Below, one piece after another: positions 63,761 through 64,000 of a DNA stretch of 64,000 nucleotides. The notes under the pieces were generated by a model, which saw nothing but the letters and a program-made list of their open reading frames with translations, did not search any database and was not told the origin of the DNA. The stretch is from Endozoicomonas sp. ISHI1 (GTDB taxonomy: Bacteria > Pseudomonadota > Gammaproteobacteria > Pseudomonadales > Endozoicomonadaceae), in contig NZ_JAGRPU010000025.1 of the NCBI RefSeq assembly GCF_024606225.1, positions 1 through 64,000 on the forward strand, in the 5' to 3' direction. A program made the position numbers and the translations under genes. The first letter of the stretch is position 1. Each line of letters starts with the position of its first letter.

Positions 63761-64000
63761 ATGCAACTCAACCAGATCGTTTACAACCATTTTCATTGTT
63801 CTCATTCTAAAGAGTCAAGACTGGCCGTGATCGTGGGTACCAATGGTGCGGGTAAACCGCCTCAATGGAAGGTATCAAAGTTGCCTCGGGCACGTAGGGG
63901 CAGAAGCGTCCCGGATTCTGAATCGAATACTCCCTGTTCAACCTCGTCCGGAAAACGATCCAAACACCATTTTGCTTAACGAGTATCTTGATCTGGTTTA
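63761..64000 (+). pseudogene. Decayed P-loop ATPase fragment, N-terminal part
   Basis: Starts MQLNQIVYNHF and reaches a Walker A-like GTNGAGK (LAVIVGTNGAGK), the arrangement of AAA/RecF-like ATPases (motif within about 40 residues of the start). After GK the homology moves to another frame (MEGIKVASGT*) and then a third (GAEASRILNRILPVQPRPEN, DPNTILLNEYLDLV), which runs off the window. At least two frameshifts are therefore likely. The family cannot be named from this piece. Confidence 0.4.

Overview
The window comes from a bacterial chromosome, most likely a gammaproteobacterium of the Endozoicomonas type (marine-invertebrate symbionts or parasites). That placement is an inference from the style of the chemotaxis/histidine-kinase operon, the many decayed insertion sequences and the expansion of eukaryote-like repeat proteins. 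It was not tested by a database search.

Positions 1-56377 are almost entirely one tandem array on the + strand. It holds 27 head-to-tail copies (here ZF-1 to ZF-27) of one gene family plus two smaller gene relics. Twenty-four copies have long open frames; ZF-1, ZF-2 and ZF-27 are broken. The shared plan is: a Sec-type signal peptide ending near VVCQA; a conserved N-terminal domain of about 200 residues; a Cys motif (NCFVFPCHGVCSFRP, C-x4-C-x3-C); a variable linker; 4-12 tandem 38-residue C2H2-like zinc fingers joined by HTGQK-type linkers; and a basic tail beginning HRKRKP. I counted about 175 fingers in the open copies by hand. Copies ZF-18 to ZF-26 (and ZF-11/12 in part) carry an extra Cys motif before the fingers.

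In front of 25 of the 26 copies whose 5' end is present lies a 39-bp inverted repeat (TCTATCCTT - 21 nt - AAGGATAGA) that abuts the initiation codon and contains the likely ribosome binding site. That codon is ATG in nine copies, but ATT, ATC, ACG, AAT or TTT in sixteen (ZF-19 is a special case). The array could therefore be a mix of expressed and silent or weakly translated copies. Gene conversion, finger-block duplications, frameshifts and gene fragments show that it is recombining. Between copies sit relics of an IS4-like element, two GIY-YIG nuclease fragments, two copies of a 167-bp MITE, and at the left edge the start of an IS200/IS605 tnpB whose end has cut ZF-1.

Positions 56381-63348 (- strand) are an ordinary signalling operon read from 63348 downward: hybrid histidine kinase with three receivers, CheR methyltransferase, CheB methylesterase, and a REC-PAS-GGDEF diguanylate cyclase, with overlapping or closely spaced genes. 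Positions 63349-64000 hold the operon's upstream region and a decayed P-loop ATPase fragment.

Working hypothesis: the array is a diversifying family of secreted zinc-finger proteins with a nuclear-localisation-like tail, possibly effectors aimed at a eukaryotic host nucleus. The architecture is read from the sequence; the function is inference.
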